From Flavobacteriales bacterium (GTDB lineage: Bacteria > Bacteroidota > Bacteroidia > UBA10329), in contig JACJZQ010000009.1 in NCBI GenBank assembly GCA_020635495.1, positions 1 to 64,000 on the forward strand: DNA of 64,000 bases, in the 5' to 3' direction. The notes under the pieces are model-generated. The model did no database searches. It worked only from the letters and a program-made list of their open reading frames with translations, and was not told the DNA's origin. Numbering within the stretch: the first letter of the stretch is position 1; each line of letters starts with the position of its first letter. Positions 24,593 through 33,260 of this stretch are shown here, piece by piece. A program made the translations under genes and the position numbers.

Positions 24593-25543
24593 ATGTCAGA
24601 ATGGATTTATTTGCAGAACCAGTTCAACAACAGCACCAAGCAGAGCTATGTACTGATGCTGGCCCTTGGCAACGACCACACTGCCAAATTGGAGGCCCAA
24701 CAGGCCGATGCCGATATTGCCGCCCTATTGGCGCGTACCGAACCGTTGAACACCGATTACAACAAGGTCTTTACCCAATGGCGCAGTGCAACCGCAGTCC
24801 GCAAGGGGGCCACGCTTAAAATAGACCAGCTACTGGCCGAACTGAGCAGCACCAAGATCAAACAGTGGGACATTCAGATACAAGGGCAATTCTTGGACGG
24901 AACCCCTGAGTACATGGCCCTACTGCCAGAGAAGCGGGGTCCGTTCCAATCGGGTCCCAAGGACCAACGTATAAACGCGGTGTCCGGTTTGGAACTTCGC
25001 TTGGCCGCCTACCCTGTCCTTGCCGCTACCGAAGCCGATGTGAACGCCTTTAAAGCTCAGCTGGAACAGGCGCGCGATGAGCAACAGCAGAAAGAACAGC
25101 TGATTGCGCAAGGCAGTGACGACCTTGAAGCTGCCCGCGTAAAACTAGCCACCATGATGTATGGTAATCTGGGTGTGCTGATGGACAAGTACCGCGATGC
25201 GCCCGACTACATCAATAACTTCTGGGAGGTGAGCCTTATGCAGAACACCCCACCGCCAAGCCGCGAGTTCAGTGGAACGGTGGCTGCCGATGCAACCGTA
25301 AACCTTACCCAAACGGTGGGCACCAACGCCAAGGCGGTGCTAAGCAACGTGGGCTACACCACGCTTACCTTCTGCATGGCCGCTACCGATACCGATGCGT
25401 GCACAGCGGGTGTACAAGTAAACCCAGGAGACACCGTAGAGGTGGAACGCGCTTCTTTGGGTGAAGATGAAGATGCCAACCTGAACGTGACCAACCTGAG
25501 CCCCGACACCGAAGGCGCTTACAGCGTGGAGGTGATCGGTTGA
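24593..25543 (+). CDS. Orphan protein of unknown function, GC-rich gene
   Basis: A 316-residue protein with no signal peptide or membrane helix that I recognise. Residues 1-215 are mostly helical and rich in Ala, Gln and Leu (TAKLEAQQADADIAALLART, QLEQARDEQQQKEQLIAQG). This suggests coiled coil, including the heptad-like stretch near residues 155-190. The C-terminal 100 residues are beta-like (FSGTVAADATVNLTQTVGTNAKAVLSNVGYTTLTFCMA), like a small beta-sandwich. The start ATG 24593 (MSEWIYLQNQF) is chosen over an upstream non-ATG extension. The gene is visibly GC-richer than its neighbours (36 of 60 bases are G or C in 24661-24720), a sign of transfer. It lies between the minisatellite and a palindrome matching the left bracket. 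Confidence 0.75.
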   Translation: MSEWIYLQNQFNNSTKQSYVLMLALGNDHTAKLEAQQADADIAALLARTEPLNTDYNKVFTQWRSATAVRKGATLKIDQLLAELSSTKIKQWDIQIQGQFLDGTPEYMALLPEKRGPFQSGPKDQRINAVSGLELRLAAYPVLAATEADVNAFKAQLEQARDEQQQKEQLIAQGSDDLEAARVKLATMMYGNLGVLMDKYRDAPDYINNFWEVSLMQNTPPPSREFSGTVAADATVNLTQTVGTNAKAVLSNVGYTTLTFCMAATDTDACTAGVQVNPGDTVEVERASLGEDEDANLNVTNLSPDTEGAYSVEVIG

Positions 25544-25620
25544 CCGTTTTGCCTCATTAAGAACCGGAGTTGTCAACTTTTTAGAAGTTGAAGATTCTTT
25601 TGGTTGAGACTGCCTAATGA

Positions 25621-25653
25621 AGAGCTCCGAGGTTTTGAAACCCTCGGAGCTCT
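25621..25653. repeat. Palindrome AGAGCTCCGAGG...CCTCGGAGCTCT (right bracket)
   Basis: A perfect 12-bp inverted repeat (25621-25632 and 25642-25653) around a short TTTTGAAAC centre. It shares CTCCGAGGTTTTGAAACC with the repeat at 24027. It lies between the orphan gene and the M43 protease gene, about 26 bases before the protease ATG. No T-run follows, so a simple terminator is unlikely. Confidence 0.75.
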
Positions 25654-25678
25654 TCGCTTCAGCCCCTATCTTAGCCCC

Positions 25679-27781
25679 ATGAAAAGACTGATACCCCTCC
25701 TAATCTTATTCTCCATTTCAACTCAAGCACAGGAACTGCTGCATTGCGGAGCTGATGAAATGCGCATCCAAACACTTCAGGCCAATCCAAAAATTGCTGA
25801 AGCCGTAATTGAGCGCGATGCTCAATTAGAAGCATTCACTAGAGAATACGCGGAAGCTACCCTTCGAGAGCACTTCGACAGGCTCAGTGTGACACCTCAG
25901 GGTATGCTTCGAGGCGGACAGGTTTACACCATTCCAGTGGTCTACCACGTCATTCATAAATACGGCAATGAGAACATCTCAGAAGAACAACTGATGGACG
26001 GCCTGCGCATACTGAACGAAACGTTCCGAAAAACGCGTGAAGACACTGCTGAAATTCATGAAGACTTTAAACCCATTCATGCCGATTGCGAGATTGAATT
26101 CAAACTCGCCACCAAAGACCCTGAAGGAAATTGTCATAGCGGCATCAATCGTATTGCTTCTTCGTTGACCAACAGTGGCGACCACCGCGTGAAAGAACTC
26201 ATACATTGGGACCCGACCATGTACCTGAACGTGTATGTGGTTTCTAACGCTGCGGGCTTGGCGGGGCATTGCGTTTGGCCTGCTGATGCGGATACCATTC
26301 CCGAATGGGATGGAATTGTTATCGGGCATAGTTATGTGGGGACGATTGGCACTTCTGATCTGACACGTTCTGTCGCGTTTGCACACGAATGCGGCCATTA
26401 CCTGAATCTCCATCACATATGGGGCGGAAACAACGTTCCAAACTTCTACTACCTGCCTGTTGGTCAGCAATCAAATTGTGGAGAAGATGATCTTGTTGCC
26501 GACACCCCTAATTCGATAGGTTGGAGCAATTGCAATCTCAATGCAGCATCTTGCGGAAACGTACGAGATAACGTTCAGAATGCCATGGATTATACGTACT
26601 GCAATATCATGTTCACCGAAGGGCAGAAAACGCGCATGCATGCCTGTTTGAACTCCAGCATTGCGGGTAGGAACAATTTGTGGTCTCCGGCCAATCTGGC
26701 GGCAACAGGTGTTATGCCTTCGGCTGGATTCTGTGCCGCTGACTTCACGGCCGACAATACGTTCATTTGCAACCCAAGTGGCGGAGCGGTCAACTTTAGC
26801 AATACGTCTTTCCACGGAGAGATAGACTCCGTTCATTGGACGCTGCCAGGTGGCGATTCTCCGTTTTCTGTGATTGAAAACCCAACGGTGGTTTACTATC
26901 AGCCCGGCTCGTTCAATGTCTCGCTAACTGCCTATTCCAACGGCCAATCTCAGTCGGTTACAAAGTCCAATTACATTACGGTGCTGTCCGATTCTGCGTG
27001 GAGTTTCCCATTCATGGAATGGTTTGGGGAGAACACTTCCTTGGATGGTTCCAGATGGTTTGGGCGGTCATTGGAATCTGAAGAAAACTGGCAGATCACC
27101 GACCAAGCCTATTACAGCACCGATCATTCTCTGCTGATGGACAATTGGAACAATCCATTGCTCAGTGTCAATGAGTTGTACAGCCCCCCGATAGAACTTT
27201 CTGCGGTTTCGTCAACCAGGTTGGCTTTCAAGTATGCTTATTCAGGAGTTGAAACGCCATCAAGCAGTACTAAACTGCAATTGCAGGTGAGCAACAATTG
27301 CGAAACCAACTGGACCACCAGACTCACCATTTCGGGTTCCAGTCTGCTCTCTGAGCCTATTCAGAATGAGCCTTTCTTACCGAACATCAACGAGTGGGTT
27401 CAGGAGTCCATCAATTTGCCATCGACCTATCTGGTAGATGGGTTCCGATTCCGTTTTGTGTTCACTTCTGAGGGTAACGACAGGCTTTTTCTGGACGATG
27501 TGAATGTGGATGTTACGGCCGGTACGGCAGAAGATGAACTGGGAGCCTTTTCGATCTACCCTAACCCCGCAACCCATCAGCTGACCATAGCACTCGCAGA
27601 TAGACCGACCGAACAAACCGTTTTGGAACTGATGGATTCACAGGGAAGATTATTGGTGTCGAAGTCGCTGAACGGAGCAGATACGTTCAGGTTCGATATT
27701 TCAGCATTCTCTGCCGGTGTGTATCTGATTCGGATTTCAGACGAAAGGTCAACCCGAGCGCAAAGATTCATCATCAATTAA
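25679..27781 (+). CDS. Secreted M43 (pappalysin-type) metalloprotease with PKD and T9SS domains
   Basis: A 700-residue exported protease. The signal peptide is MKRLIPLLILFSISTQAQ. The M43 catalytic zinc site is HECGHYLNLHH (residues about 237-247). A Met-turn NAMDYTYC and the cysteine-rich GEDDLVADTPNS region are typical of cytophagalysin-like enzymes. A PKD domain follows (about residues 370-440, ending GSFNVSLTAYSNG), then a beta-sandwich segment. A T9SS sorting domain (FSIYPNPATHQLTIAL to the end) directs export and surface attachment. ATG 25679 is chosen because it begins the signal peptide. A second enzyme of the same architecture is at 35127-37205 on the other strand. Confidence 0.92.
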   Translation: MKRLIPLLILFSISTQAQELLHCGADEMRIQTLQANPKIAEAVIERDAQLEAFTREYAEATLREHFDRLSVTPQGMLRGGQVYTIPVVYHVIHKYGNENISEEQLMDGLRILNETFRKTREDTAEIHEDFKPIHADCEIEFKLATKDPEGNCHSGINRIASSLTNSGDHRVKELIHWDPTMYLNVYVVSNAAGLAGHCVWPADADTIPEWDGIVIGHSYVGTIGTSDLTRSVAFAHECGHYLNLHHIWGGNNVPNFYYLPVGQQSNCGEDDLVADTPNSIGWSNCNLNAASCGNVRDNVQNAMDYTYCNIMFTEGQKTRMHACLNSSIAGRNNLWSPANLAATGVMPSAGFCAADFTADNTFICNPSGGAVNFSNTSFHGEIDSVHWTLPGGDSPFSVIENPTVVYYQPGSFNVSLTAYSNGQSQSVTKSNYITVLSDSAWSFPFMEWFGENTSLDGSRWFGRSLESEENWQITDQAYYSTDHSLLMDNWNNPLLSVNELYSPPIELSAVSSTRLAFKYAYSGVETPSSSTKLQLQVSNNCETNWTTRLTISGSSLLSEPIQNEPFLPNINEWVQESINLPSTYLVDGFRFRFVFTSEGNDRLFLDDVNVDVTAGTAEDELGAFSIYPNPATHQLTIALADRPTEQTVLELMDSQGRLLVSKSLNGADTFRFDISAFSAGVYLIRISDERSTRAQRFIIN

Positions 27782-27826
27782 CATCTGATTCCCCTTACCA
27801 AGTATCTTTACGGCAAACACTAACAC

Positions 27827-28681
27827 ATGAAAAGACTATTACTATCTATCACATTTCTATCGTTTCTCTTTATCGGAAGCAAACATGTAGACGCTCAGCC
27901 GCTTCCTCCTGGAAACACGATGCCGGTAATCACCGAGATCATGTACAATCCGCCAGAAGGTGGTAACGATACCTTGGAATTCATTGAAATCCTGAACCCT
28001 AGCCTCACGGCTGCCATCAATATGGGTGGTTATTATTTCTCATCGGGCGTGGAGTATACCTTCCCAGCAGGGTTTGTTCTCGGTAGTGGAGAACATGTGC
28101 TTGTTTCAGGAGACTCTGTGATCTTTGAAGAGTGGTATGGCGTAGAGGCCTTTGAATGGACCGGTGGAACAGCTCTTAGCAATGATGGTGAAGGACTTAC
28201 ACTCAGAACCGCAGCGGGTGCCATTGCCGATACCGTTTTCTTTGACGACACCAATGCTTGGGCTGATGCAGACGCTACGGGTTATAGTTTGGTGCTGTGC
28301 GATCCTTCGGCTGACAACAATCTTCCTTCCAACTGGACGCTTTCCGAAAATGCAACAGGTCTCATTGTAAACGCTTTGGAGATATATGCAGACCCAGGAC
28401 AGTTATCAACTTGCACGGCAACCGGCATTTCAGACGATAACGTCATTACCACACTCGTTTATCCGAACCCATCTAACGGTGAGTTCAGATTGCAGATGGA
28501 AGCACTGACAGAAACTGCCCGTTTGAACATTTACAACAATGCAGGGCAGGTGGTTGCCACAAGATCACTTGCTGAAGGAACTACCTCTGTAACTCTTTCA
28601 GAAACCTTGGCGGCTGGTTATTACACGTTGGCCATCGAAAGGTCCGATGCAACCGAAAGAATCAAATTGATCATTGAGTGA
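27827..28681 (+). CDS. Lamin-tail-domain protein with T9SS sorting domain
   Basis: A 284-residue secreted protein. It has a signal peptide (LLLSITFLSFLFIGSKHVDAQ) and a lamin tail domain (LTD) from about residue 32 to 145 (VITEIMYNPPEGGNDTLEFIEILNP, YYFSSGVEYTFPAGFVLGSGEHVLV). A T9SS C-terminal domain starts at LVYPNPSNGEFRLQ. LTDs in bacterial exoproteins are thought to help surface or substrate binding; no enzymatic part is present. It is followed by a terminator and then by a close paralogue. Confidence 0.88.
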   Translation: MKRLLLSITFLSFLFIGSKHVDAQPLPPGNTMPVITEIMYNPPEGGNDTLEFIEILNPSLTAAINMGGYYFSSGVEYTFPAGFVLGSGEHVLVSGDSVIFEEWYGVEAFEWTGGTALSNDGEGLTLRTAAGAIADTVFFDDTNAWADADATGYSLVLCDPSADNNLPSNWTLSENATGLIVNALEIYADPGQLSTCTATGISDDNVITTLVYPNPSNGEFRLQMEALTETARLNIYNNAGQVVATRSLAEGTTSVTLSETLAAGYYTLAIERSDATERIKLIIE

Positions 28682-28707
28682 TCGATTCTCTGATCGACAG
28701 AAAATTG

Positions 28708-28733
28708 AAAGGCGGCCTTGTGCCGCCTTTTTT
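28708..28733 (+). terminator. Intrinsic terminator between the two LTD genes
   Basis: The perfect stem AAAGGCGGC / GCCGCCTTT with loop CTTGT leads into a run of six T residues. The two LTD genes are therefore probably separate transcripts. Confidence 0.8.
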
Positions 28734-28762
28734 ATGCTATTACAATTGAATTACCTTTAGTC

Positions 28763-29605
28763 GTGCGCTCAGTATTGCTATTCATCTCTTCCCTATTCAT
28801 CACCTTCATTGGTCTTGGACAACCCGTTCCACCAAGCACACCGGCCGTGGTCATTACAGAGATACTGTATGACATGCCAGGACCATCGGACACGCTTGAG
28901 TTCATTGAGTTGACCAACCCAAGCGATACGAACCAAAGAAGCCTTTCGGGATATTCATTTTCAGATGGCATCGAATTCACATTTCCGCAAGGGTTGATCG
29001 TTGAACCCGGAGAAGTGATAGTGGTAGCCAAAGATGCTGGTGCCATGTTCAGAATGTTCGGGGTAACGGCATATCAGTGGGACAGTGGCGATCTGAGTGA
29101 CTCAGGCGAACTGATAGTGTTGAAAAACAACTTCGGCATAGGAGCAGACTCCGTGAATTACCAAGTTGACCTGCTTTGGCCTGATGCCAGCGGTAATGGG
29201 AAATCCATCGTTTTCTGCAATGACACCTTGAACAATCTTGGACCAACGTATTGGAGTGCTGCAACGACCAACACAGGAGTTACGGCAGGCGCAGTACCCA
29301 TCTTTGCCAACCCCGGCACCAACTGCACAGATTGGGTCGGTTTGGAAGAGGTTGAGACACAACAGCCGCTCAAAGTATTTCCCAATCCTTCTACAGGATT
29401 GCTGAATCTGGAACTTCCAACGCGTACCGACAATGAACTTCTGTTAAAACTTTTTGAGTTGAACGGAAAAATGGTTTTCAGCCGAACGGTAGAGGGTTCG
29501 AATGGCCGTTTTGTACTTGAACTGGCCCTGCCAAGCGGCATGTATTTGCTTGCTGCAGAAGGTCGATCGGCCACTTACTATCAGCGGCTGATGATTATGG
29601 AATAG
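28763..29605 (+). CDS. Lamin-tail-domain protein with T9SS sorting domain (paralogue)
   Basis: A 280-residue secreted protein built like the preceding gene. It has an LTD (VVITEILYDMPGPSDTLEFIELTNPSD, GYSFSDGIEFTFPQGLIVEPGEVIVVA) and a T9SS sorting domain (LKVFPNPSTGLLNLEL). The likely start is GTG at 28763, giving the signal peptide MRSVLLFISSLFITFIGLGQ. An earlier in-frame start at 28718 lies in the terminator region and adds a non-signal-like stretch. The two LTD proteins align along most of their length, so they arose by tandem duplication, but they have diverged well. Confidence 0.82.
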   Translation: MRSVLLFISSLFITFIGLGQPVPPSTPAVVITEILYDMPGPSDTLEFIELTNPSDTNQRSLSGYSFSDGIEFTFPQGLIVEPGEVIVVAKDAGAMFRMFGVTAYQWDSGDLSDSGELIVLKNNFGIGADSVNYQVDLLWPDASGNGKSIVFCNDTLNNLGPTYWSAATTNTGVTAGAVPIFANPGTNCTDWVGLEEVETQQPLKVFPNPSTGLLNLELPTRTDNELLLKLFELNGKMVFSRTVEGSNGRFVLELALPSGMYLLAAEGRSATYYQRLMIME

Positions 29606-29609
29606 CCTT

Positions 29610-29632
29610 TGTTCAAACACTATATTTGAACA
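29610..29632 (+). promoter_or_regulatory. -7 box inside an 8-bp inverted repeat before the sensor kinase
   Basis: TGTTCAAA (29610-29617) and TTTGAACA (29625-29632) are exact inverse complements, and the -7-like box TATATTTG (29621-29628) overlaps the right arm. This fits an operator that covers the promoter. The kinase GTG start follows 17 bases later. The -33 element is not clear. Confidence 0.4.
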
Positions 29633-29649
29633 GATAGCGTTTTCGCGAA

Positions 29650-32600
29650 GTGAAGAAATTCCTCTTTTTTCTTTCCCTGACCATTCTTACCGGTCTGTTG
29701 GCCCAAGTGGCTTCCAGCAGTTTCCATCAATCCAATAACGACTCGGAAGCTGAAAACATTCAGCAGGCCATTCTGAAATTGGACCATGAGTTGAATGACC
29801 TGCTGGATCAGGTGGTTGCTGGAAAGTCTGATATTTCTTCTCTCCGAGGGTCTTGGGACAAGCACGGCATTGGCCTGGCCATTTACCAGCATTACCAACT
29901 GGCGAGTTGGAGCACCAACGCTATTCCTTTCAGAACACAATACAATCAACGTCAGCAGATAGAAAACGGCATTGTCCGACTGAAAAACAACTGGTATCTG
30001 TGCCGCAGTGTGGAGGTGGAAGGAGAGGTGCTAGCGGCCTATGCTTTACTCAGAACTTCCTATGGTTTCGAGAACCGCTACATTGAGAATCAGTGGTCGC
30101 CATACATCCATAGCAGCACGCATTTCGACCTCACCAAAACAGACCACAAGGATTACGAAATACCACTTACGGACGGTGCTTCTGATGCAGGAATCCGCAT
30201 GTTGGAAACGGCAGAGTCCATTTCAGAATTCAGCTGGCTGAGTTTGGCTTGGCTGCTATTTCTGGCCCTTGTTCTATTGACCATCTGGCATGCGTCCAAC
30301 TGGGTTTCTGAGATAAGCTCTGCCCTCTTCGGAAGTATCTGTTTTGTGTTACTGATGGTGCTGCTACGCACCCTCATGGTGTGGTGGGAGCTGCCAAATG
30401 CTATTTACTCGTTAGAACTTTTCGACCCCACGCAGCACGCTACCTCTGCCCTTATTCCGTCTCTTGGAGACCTGATCCTGCATCTCATTGCTTTGCTCAT
30501 CATCGTCATTCGTTTTGGTGACCGGGAGTGGAACGTAAAACCCAAGCAGTTGCGGCAATTCATCCATTACGCGCTGCCAATTGTGCTCATCGCACCGCTT
30601 GCTTATCTGATAAGGATCCTTGTCATCAATTCCTCTTTTTCGCTCGATCTTAACAGTCCGTTTTCTCTGAACAATTTCAGCCTTTTCGGCCTCATTGCTT
30701 CGTTTCTCGGACTGCTCATTCACCACCTCATCCTGCAATGGACCGATCATACATCCAAAAAAGACGGAGTTGCCACAAGGCTATCATGGATTCTTGCCGG
30801 TGGTCTCATTCTCTTCCTTATTGTTGGAATGGAGAATTGGCTGATTTCGCTTTCGGCCACCATCCTGATAGGTGCGCTTACCATTGCACAGGCATGGCTT
30901 AAAACTAAGGGCGGGCTGTATGGCCATGCTCCAAGCATTTTGGCTTACTCGGCTTTGGCCTGCATCATGCTTACAGATGCCACCACAGAGAATGAGCATG
31001 AAAACCGACTCAGCATAGCCCAGAAATTGGATCGGAAACAGAATCCTATCACTGAATTTCTTTTCGAAGATCTGGCTTCTGACATTGAGCAAAGCAGGAA
31101 ACTGCGCATAGCATTGACCCCTGGAAATCTTGATGCTCAGAAAACGCTGGCAGCACTCAACGAACTGCTGACCTACGACCATTGGAACTCTTACGAACAC
31201 CACATCGATGTTTTCAATAATGAGGGCGGACTGTTGGTCTCAGACCGAGAGCAGACCGGTTTGAATTTCTTCGAACTGCAATCGGTTTATGACATCGCAA
31301 CGCCAACCATTACCGAAAAACTCAGGTACGTAAGCGGTTGGTCTGCGCAAGGAGGTTACTTGGCCAGATTGCAACTAAGCAATCCGCGGAATGATCAAAG
31401 TCTCTTTCTTTTCATCACACTCATCCCGGAAAAAACGGATGATATTCTCGGATTCACCGACCTGTTTGTGGATGAGGAATACAGCACCGCCAAGGAGTTG
31501 GAAGGTTACTCTTACGCGCTCTATCAGAACAATGAACTGCAGGACAGCAAGGGGAATTTTGCGTACGGACTTACCGATAAAGCATATGATGGAATTACGA
31601 ACGATACGTACTGTTTCAATCAGGATGGATACAGTCATTTGGTTGTAAAGCCGCAGCAAGGGCGGTTGGTGGTTCTCAGCAAACCGGAAGATGGATTGTT
31701 AAGCTACCTGACCACCTTCTCCTATCTGTTTCTGTTCTATCTGGCCTGCTCGCTTATCATGGCCATTATCACAGGCCGATTGAAGGGTTTTTCAGACGAG
31801 CGGCACAGCTTCAGAAATAGGATCAACCTGGCCATGAGTTCAGTCTCGTTCGTATCGTTGATCCTTATCGGGTTGCTTACGGTTATTTACGTTATCCGAG
31901 AATACGATAGCCGAAACGAGGAGATGATCTCGGAGAAATCTCAGTCTGTTCTCATAGAGCTGGAGCATAAACTGCAGAACAAAGACAGTTTTGAGGATGA
32001 GGATAAGCCCATGTTGGCTGCGCTGATGGTCAAATTCTCCAAAGTGTTCTTTACGGACATCAACCTTTATCACATGGATGGTCATCTGTTGGCCACGTCC
32101 AGACCACGCCTGTTTGATGAAGGCCTGATGGCCACCGTTATGGACCCCGTGGCCTACGAGGAAATGCGCTTTGGACAGCGCAGTGCGTTTATTCATGAAG
32201 AAACCGTTGGTAATCTGAAGTACCTCACGGCCTATGTGCCTTTCAGGAATGATAAACGCGAAGTGATCGCCTTCATGAGCCTACCCTACTTTGCTCGTCA
32301 GTACGGTTTGCAACAAGAGATCTTTGCGCTTTTGGCCACCCTCACCAACATTTATGTATTCCTTATTCTGATCTCAGTAGTTGTGGCGTTGTTCATTTCC
32401 AATCGCATTACAGAACCGTTGCGCTTCATTAGAGAAAGCCTTAAAAACCTGAAGTTGGATCAGACCAACAGGGAAATTGATTGGCAGAGCAACGATGAGA
32501 TCGGAGAGTTGGTAAAAGAGTACAACCGAACGCTGAATGAACTGGTAAGAAGTGCCGAACTGCTGGCAAGATCGGAGCGGGAAAGCGCATGGCGCGAAAT

Positions 32601-32736
32601 GGCCAAACAGGTGGCCCACGAGATCAAGAATCCGCTAACGCCAATGAAGTTGAGCATTCAGATGCTCCAACGCAGTAAGAATGATGGCGCAGAGGATCTT
32701 AACGAACGGATAGAACGTACAACACTAAAACACTGA
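29650..32736 (+). CDS. NtrY-like membrane histidine kinase (N-terminal and dimerisation parts)
   Basis: A long frame of 1028 residues starting at GTG 29650 (MKKFLFFLSLTIL). It has an N-terminal membrane helix, a first outside domain (about 25-195) and some seven helices (about 195-440). A second outside domain (about 440-685), more helices and a third outside segment follow, then a HAMP linker (ISNRITEPLRFIRESL). The HisKA H-box is VAHEIKNPLTPMKLSIQML, typical of NtrY-type kinases. The frame stops at 32736, soon after the H-box. The ATPase part continues in other frames up to 33244, so the intact protein would be about 1190 residues. The break is probably due to indels described in the findings. 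Confidence 0.85.
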   Translation: MKKFLFFLSLTILTGLLAQVASSSFHQSNNDSEAENIQQAILKLDHELNDLLDQVVAGKSDISSLRGSWDKHGIGLAIYQHYQLASWSTNAIPFRTQYNQRQQIENGIVRLKNNWYLCRSVEVEGEVLAAYALLRTSYGFENRYIENQWSPYIHSSTHFDLTKTDHKDYEIPLTDGASDAGIRMLETAESISEFSWLSLAWLLFLALVLLTIWHASNWVSEISSALFGSICFVLLMVLLRTLMVWWELPNAIYSLELFDPTQHATSALIPSLGDLILHLIALLIIVIRFGDREWNVKPKQLRQFIHYALPIVLIAPLAYLIRILVINSSFSLDLNSPFSLNNFSLFGLIASFLGLLIHHLILQWTDHTSKKDGVATRLSWILAGGLILFLIVGMENWLISLSATILIGALTIAQAWLKTKGGLYGHAPSILAYSALACIMLTDATTENEHENRLSIAQKLDRKQNPITEFLFEDLASDIEQSRKLRIALTPGNLDAQKTLAALNELLTYDHWNSYEHHIDVFNNEGGLLVSDREQTGLNFFELQSVYDIATPTITEKLRYVSGWSAQGGYLARLQLSNPRNDQSLFLFITLIPEKTDDILGFTDLFVDEEYSTAKELEGYSYALYQNNELQDSKGNFAYGLTDKAYDGITNDTYCFNQDGYSHLVVKPQQGRLVVLSKPEDGLLSYLTTFSYLFLFYLACSLIMAIITGRLKGFSDERHSFRNRINLAMSSVSFVSLILIGLLTVIYVIREYDSRNEEMISEKSQSVLIELEHKLQNKDSFEDEDKPMLAALMVKFSKVFFTDINLYHMDGHLLATSRPRLFDEGLMATVMDPVAYEEMRFGQRSAFIHEETVGNLKYLTAYVPFRNDKREVIAFMSLPYFARQYGLQQEIFALLATLTNIYVFLILISVVVALFISNRITEPLRFIRESLKNLKLDQTNREIDWQSNDEIGELVKEYNRTLNELVRSAELLARSERESAWREMAKQVAHEIKNPLTPMKLSIQMLQRSKNDGAEDLNERIERTTLKH

Positions 32737-33244
32737 TTGAGCAGATTGATATTGCTTTCGAACATCGCTACGGAATTCTCATCCTTTGCGCAGATGCCAA
32801 AATCGAACATTGAGCGGGTTGACCTGAAAAAATTGTTGGAGAGTGCCGCAGAACTGCATCGGAATTCGGAAGCAACCGTTTCTCTGAATATTGAAGTGAC
32901 CGAAAGCAGCTTTGCGCAAGCCGACCGCGAGCAGATGCTGCGGGTATTCACCAACCTGATCAAAAACGGTGTTCAGGCAACGCCTGATGATGTCCAACCG
33001 GAAATTACTCTTGGCCTGATAAGAAAAGGTTCTAATTGGATTGCATCGGTAAAAGACAATGGTTCAGGGAATTCCAGAAGAGCTTCGCGAGAAGATCTTT
33101 GTGCCCAATTTCACAACAAAATCATCCGGCATGGGTCTCGGATTGGCCATGGTCAAAAACATAGTTGAGACCTGTAATGGCAAGATCTGGTTTGAGTCTG
33201 AGATCGGAAAAGGAACCGTGTTCATTTCCTTGCCTGCCGATTGA
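32737..33244 (+). pseudogene. Broken ATPase part of the NtrY-like kinase
   Basis: All conserved boxes of the HATPase_c domain are here but in shifted frames. LLSNIATEFSSFAQ precedes the domain. The N-box region is REQMLRVFTNLIKNGVQA. DNGSG (G1) ends one frame, while IPEELREKIFVPNFTTKSSGMGLGLAMVKNIVE (F and G2 boxes by position) and GKGTVFISLPAD end in another. At least two frame changes lie between 32716 and 32752. One more is at the GGG run 33067-33069, where a single G fewer restores SGIPEEL. Either the gene is decayed or the sequence holds indel errors; the intact motifs favour errors or very recent decay. Confidence 0.75.
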
Positions 33245-33260
33245 ACCTTCGGCTTTTTGC

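Noticed and set aside
29650..33244. Programmed frameshifting to make two forms of the kinase
   Set aside because: Several breaks in different directions, plus breaks in the two neighbouring genes, do not fit a single programmed slip site.
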